This document shows positions 9,135 through 10,068 of a stretch of DNA of 10,068 nt, one piece after another. The notes beneath the pieces are model-generated. The model saw nothing but the letters and a program-made list of their open reading frames with translations, had not been told where the DNA came from and made no database searches. The number at the start of each line of letters is the position of its first letter. The first letter of the stretch is position 1. Both the position numbers and the translations under genes were made by a program. Source of the stretch: Auriscalpium vulgare (lineage: Eukaryota; Basidiomycota; Agaricomycetes; Russulales; Auriscalpiaceae); assembly GCA_019915015.1 (NCBI GenBank), contig JAHBBC010000096.1, positions 1-10,068 of the forward strand, read 5' to 3'.

Positions 9135-9143
9135 CATGCCGTC
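9135..9143. repeat. Target-site duplication, right copy
   Basis: CATGCCGTC, directly abutting the right inverted repeat; second copy of the 9-bp duplication. The duplication may be 8 bp (ATGCCGTC), with the first C belonging to the element. Confidence 0.85.
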
Positions 9144-9738
9144 AAAATAGAATACGCGCCAGTCGTACCGATCATCAGAGGCCAAGCCAATCGATATGGC
9201 AATTTACGACCGTACAACTCTGACATCGGTCCTGTCCATCACGAACTCGTCAGACATTGCTTTTCATTAGACAGGCGGGAAGTAGTACCCCCTGAAAAAG
9301 CCAAGGGTCAGGTCGGAGGTGTTGCAAGAGGACCGAGCTCACGAACATAATAAGGGCCCTACGGCGAATCCAAGGACATATAGGCTGAGCCCGGCACTGC
9401 TAGTCTCGATATTGACGTGATATAATTCTTGTATGAGTGGTTGTCCAGGTGCCTGCGTTTACCGCAGGGGAGAGGATTGGGTCAGTAAATATTCCTGTTT
9501 TATAGAACGCACGGCGCACGTACATAACATGATGAACCGAACACACTGGCGGACGAGAACGATCGAATCAGGACGCTTCCTCAGCAAACATGATCACTCA
9601 CGAGCAGAAACGAGAGTATACATAGCGATACGAGAGTAGCCAGTTTTCGCCTGAACGTCCAGTTCACAGGTCCCCAGGGTCTCCCGCCGCAAACGTGACG
9701 AGCGTCGCTTGGCGGGCTTCCGATGTCTTAGTCGACAT

Positions 9739-10068
9739 GATCCCAGAGACAGAGAAAACGAGCGGATGGGGTTGTTCGCGCGACCAAGGGGCGTCGGAAA
9801 CGCAACTTGGCAGTGCAAAGGCTATATACCCGTGCCCTGACGGCGTTTTGTGGGTGCCGAAGGACAACCTCGGGCATGCCTCGGGCAGGTGTCTGCATTA
9901 TGTAAGCGCCGTATTTATTCAGGACGATTCACTGTTCAGTAGCGTGCGGGCAAATGATGGATGCGGACTTACATGGAGATCTGAGATATAGATCGTCACT
10001 TTTACTCCAGAAAGCTCCCTGTTTACCACGGTTTTTTTGGCGACACGCTTACCCAGCAAGACTCGATG
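9739..10068. other. Right-edge region: DHA1 promoter and unassigned sequence
   Basis: No gene can be supported. Beyond the TATA box, the minus strand has a strong donor, GTAAGT (9972-9967), paired with an acceptor ATAATGCAG ending at 9893. These would define an 80-nt intron with a plausible CTGAA branch site. It lies upstream of the TATA box, so it would belong to a transcript entering from beyond the window or to an alternative 5' leader. A second GTAAGC donor-like sequence lies near 10045-10050 on the minus strand. Confidence 0.35.
9821..9830 (-). promoter_or_regulatory. TATA box of the DHA1 locus
   Basis: The minus strand reads GGTATATAGC, about 85 bp upstream of the ATG at 9738. This distance matches that seen for the MCT gene and supports 9738 as the ancestral start. 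Confidence 0.55.

Larger units (their letters stand above)
5928..9738 (-). pseudogene. DHA1-class MFS drug/polyamine transporter, broken and transposon-interrupted
   Basis: The start is ATG 9738 (MSTKTSEARQATLVTFAAGDPGD) and the stop is 5928. Probable exons: 9602-9738, 9524-9545, 9343-9452, 9169-9231, 7809-7859, 7701-7743, 7624-7644, then an unresolved stretch 7420-7575, 7346-7419, 7082-7287, 6956-7025, 6865-6904, 6628-6811, 6539-6574, 6390-6485, 6202-6332, 5928-6151. Hallmarks in order: NWTFRRKL, FGSSCYAPGQPLIQE, LYVLGFAVGPLL, PMSELYGRK (motif A), RFFTG, SGPCFGSIVGFF (degenerate motif C, normally GPxLGPxxGGF), FLLPESHGPTILLRR, RPTRMLFYEP, YLFFEAYPVVF, FWFAWTSG, LVPIPLIF. This is the family of fungal polyamine and multidrug proton antiporters. 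Defects: a TGA at 9664-9666 just before NW; a one-base frame loss near 6680-6695; and exon joints 9602/9545, 9343/9231 and 7346/7287 that do not keep frame. A transposon sits in the fourth intron. A misassigned splice site could explain one or two of these, not all. Confidence 0.8.

Noticed and set aside
9288..9293. 4-nt micro-exon (GGGG, 9291-9288) to bridge the DHA1 joint between 9343 and 9231
   Set aside because: Its length does not restore the frame for the LYVLGFAVGPLL reading, and such a short exon is implausible. A one-base frame break is simpler.
1..10068. tRNA, rRNA, CRISPR array or bacterial-style operon
   Set aside because: No T-loop-like sequence with supporting stems, no rRNA-like stretches and no spaced direct-repeat array were seen; the introns show eukaryotic DNA.

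Overview
The window looks like nuclear DNA of a filamentous basidiomycete, probably an Agaricomycete. The genes are split by many 48-65 nt GT-AG introns and contain micro-exons of 21-25 nt. The DNA is GC-rich and promoters carry pyrimidine-rich tracts. One transporter has the DGGLQAW entry signature typical of fungal monocarboxylate-type transporters. There is no sign of bacterial operons, rRNA, tRNA or CRISPR. All splice models were built by hand.

Layout: (1) 3-383, + strand, is the 3' end of an unidentified gene with an acidic Ser/Glu repeat tail. (2) 674-2622, + strand, is a complete two-exon (6-4) photolyase / animal-type cryptochrome-family gene. (3) 2755-4770, - strand, is a complete 13-exon MCT-type major facilitator (452 aa) that splices in frame throughout and converges on the photolyase. 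(4) 4771-5927 is intergenic; it holds the MCT promoter (TATA, an AP-1/Gcn4-like site and a GATA cluster) and the 3' flank of the next locus. (5) 5928-9738, - strand, is a second, unrelated major facilitator of the DHA1 drug/polyamine class. It is recognisable almost end to end but carries several frame breaks, so I call it a pseudogene. (6) 9739-10068 holds a TATA box and possible splice signals but no gene I can support.

The main discovery is inside (5). A ~1.25 kb non-autonomous DNA transposon (about 7884-9134) sits in an intron of the DHA1 gene. It is bounded by a perfect 9-bp direct repeat (CATGCCGTC), has imperfect ~30-bp terminal inverted repeats with a perfect 14-bp core, and carries four TACGGC hexamers at each end in mirrored orientation, spaced 11 or 15 bp apart. 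Removing the element and one repeat copy in silico leaves a 49-nt intron with proper donor, acceptor and phase. That independently confirms the insertion boundaries.

The genes do not form a pathway: light-dependent DNA repair or light sensing lies next to two membrane transporters. The contrast between the clean MCT and photolyase genes and the broken DHA1 gene argues that the breaks are biological decay rather than general sequence error.
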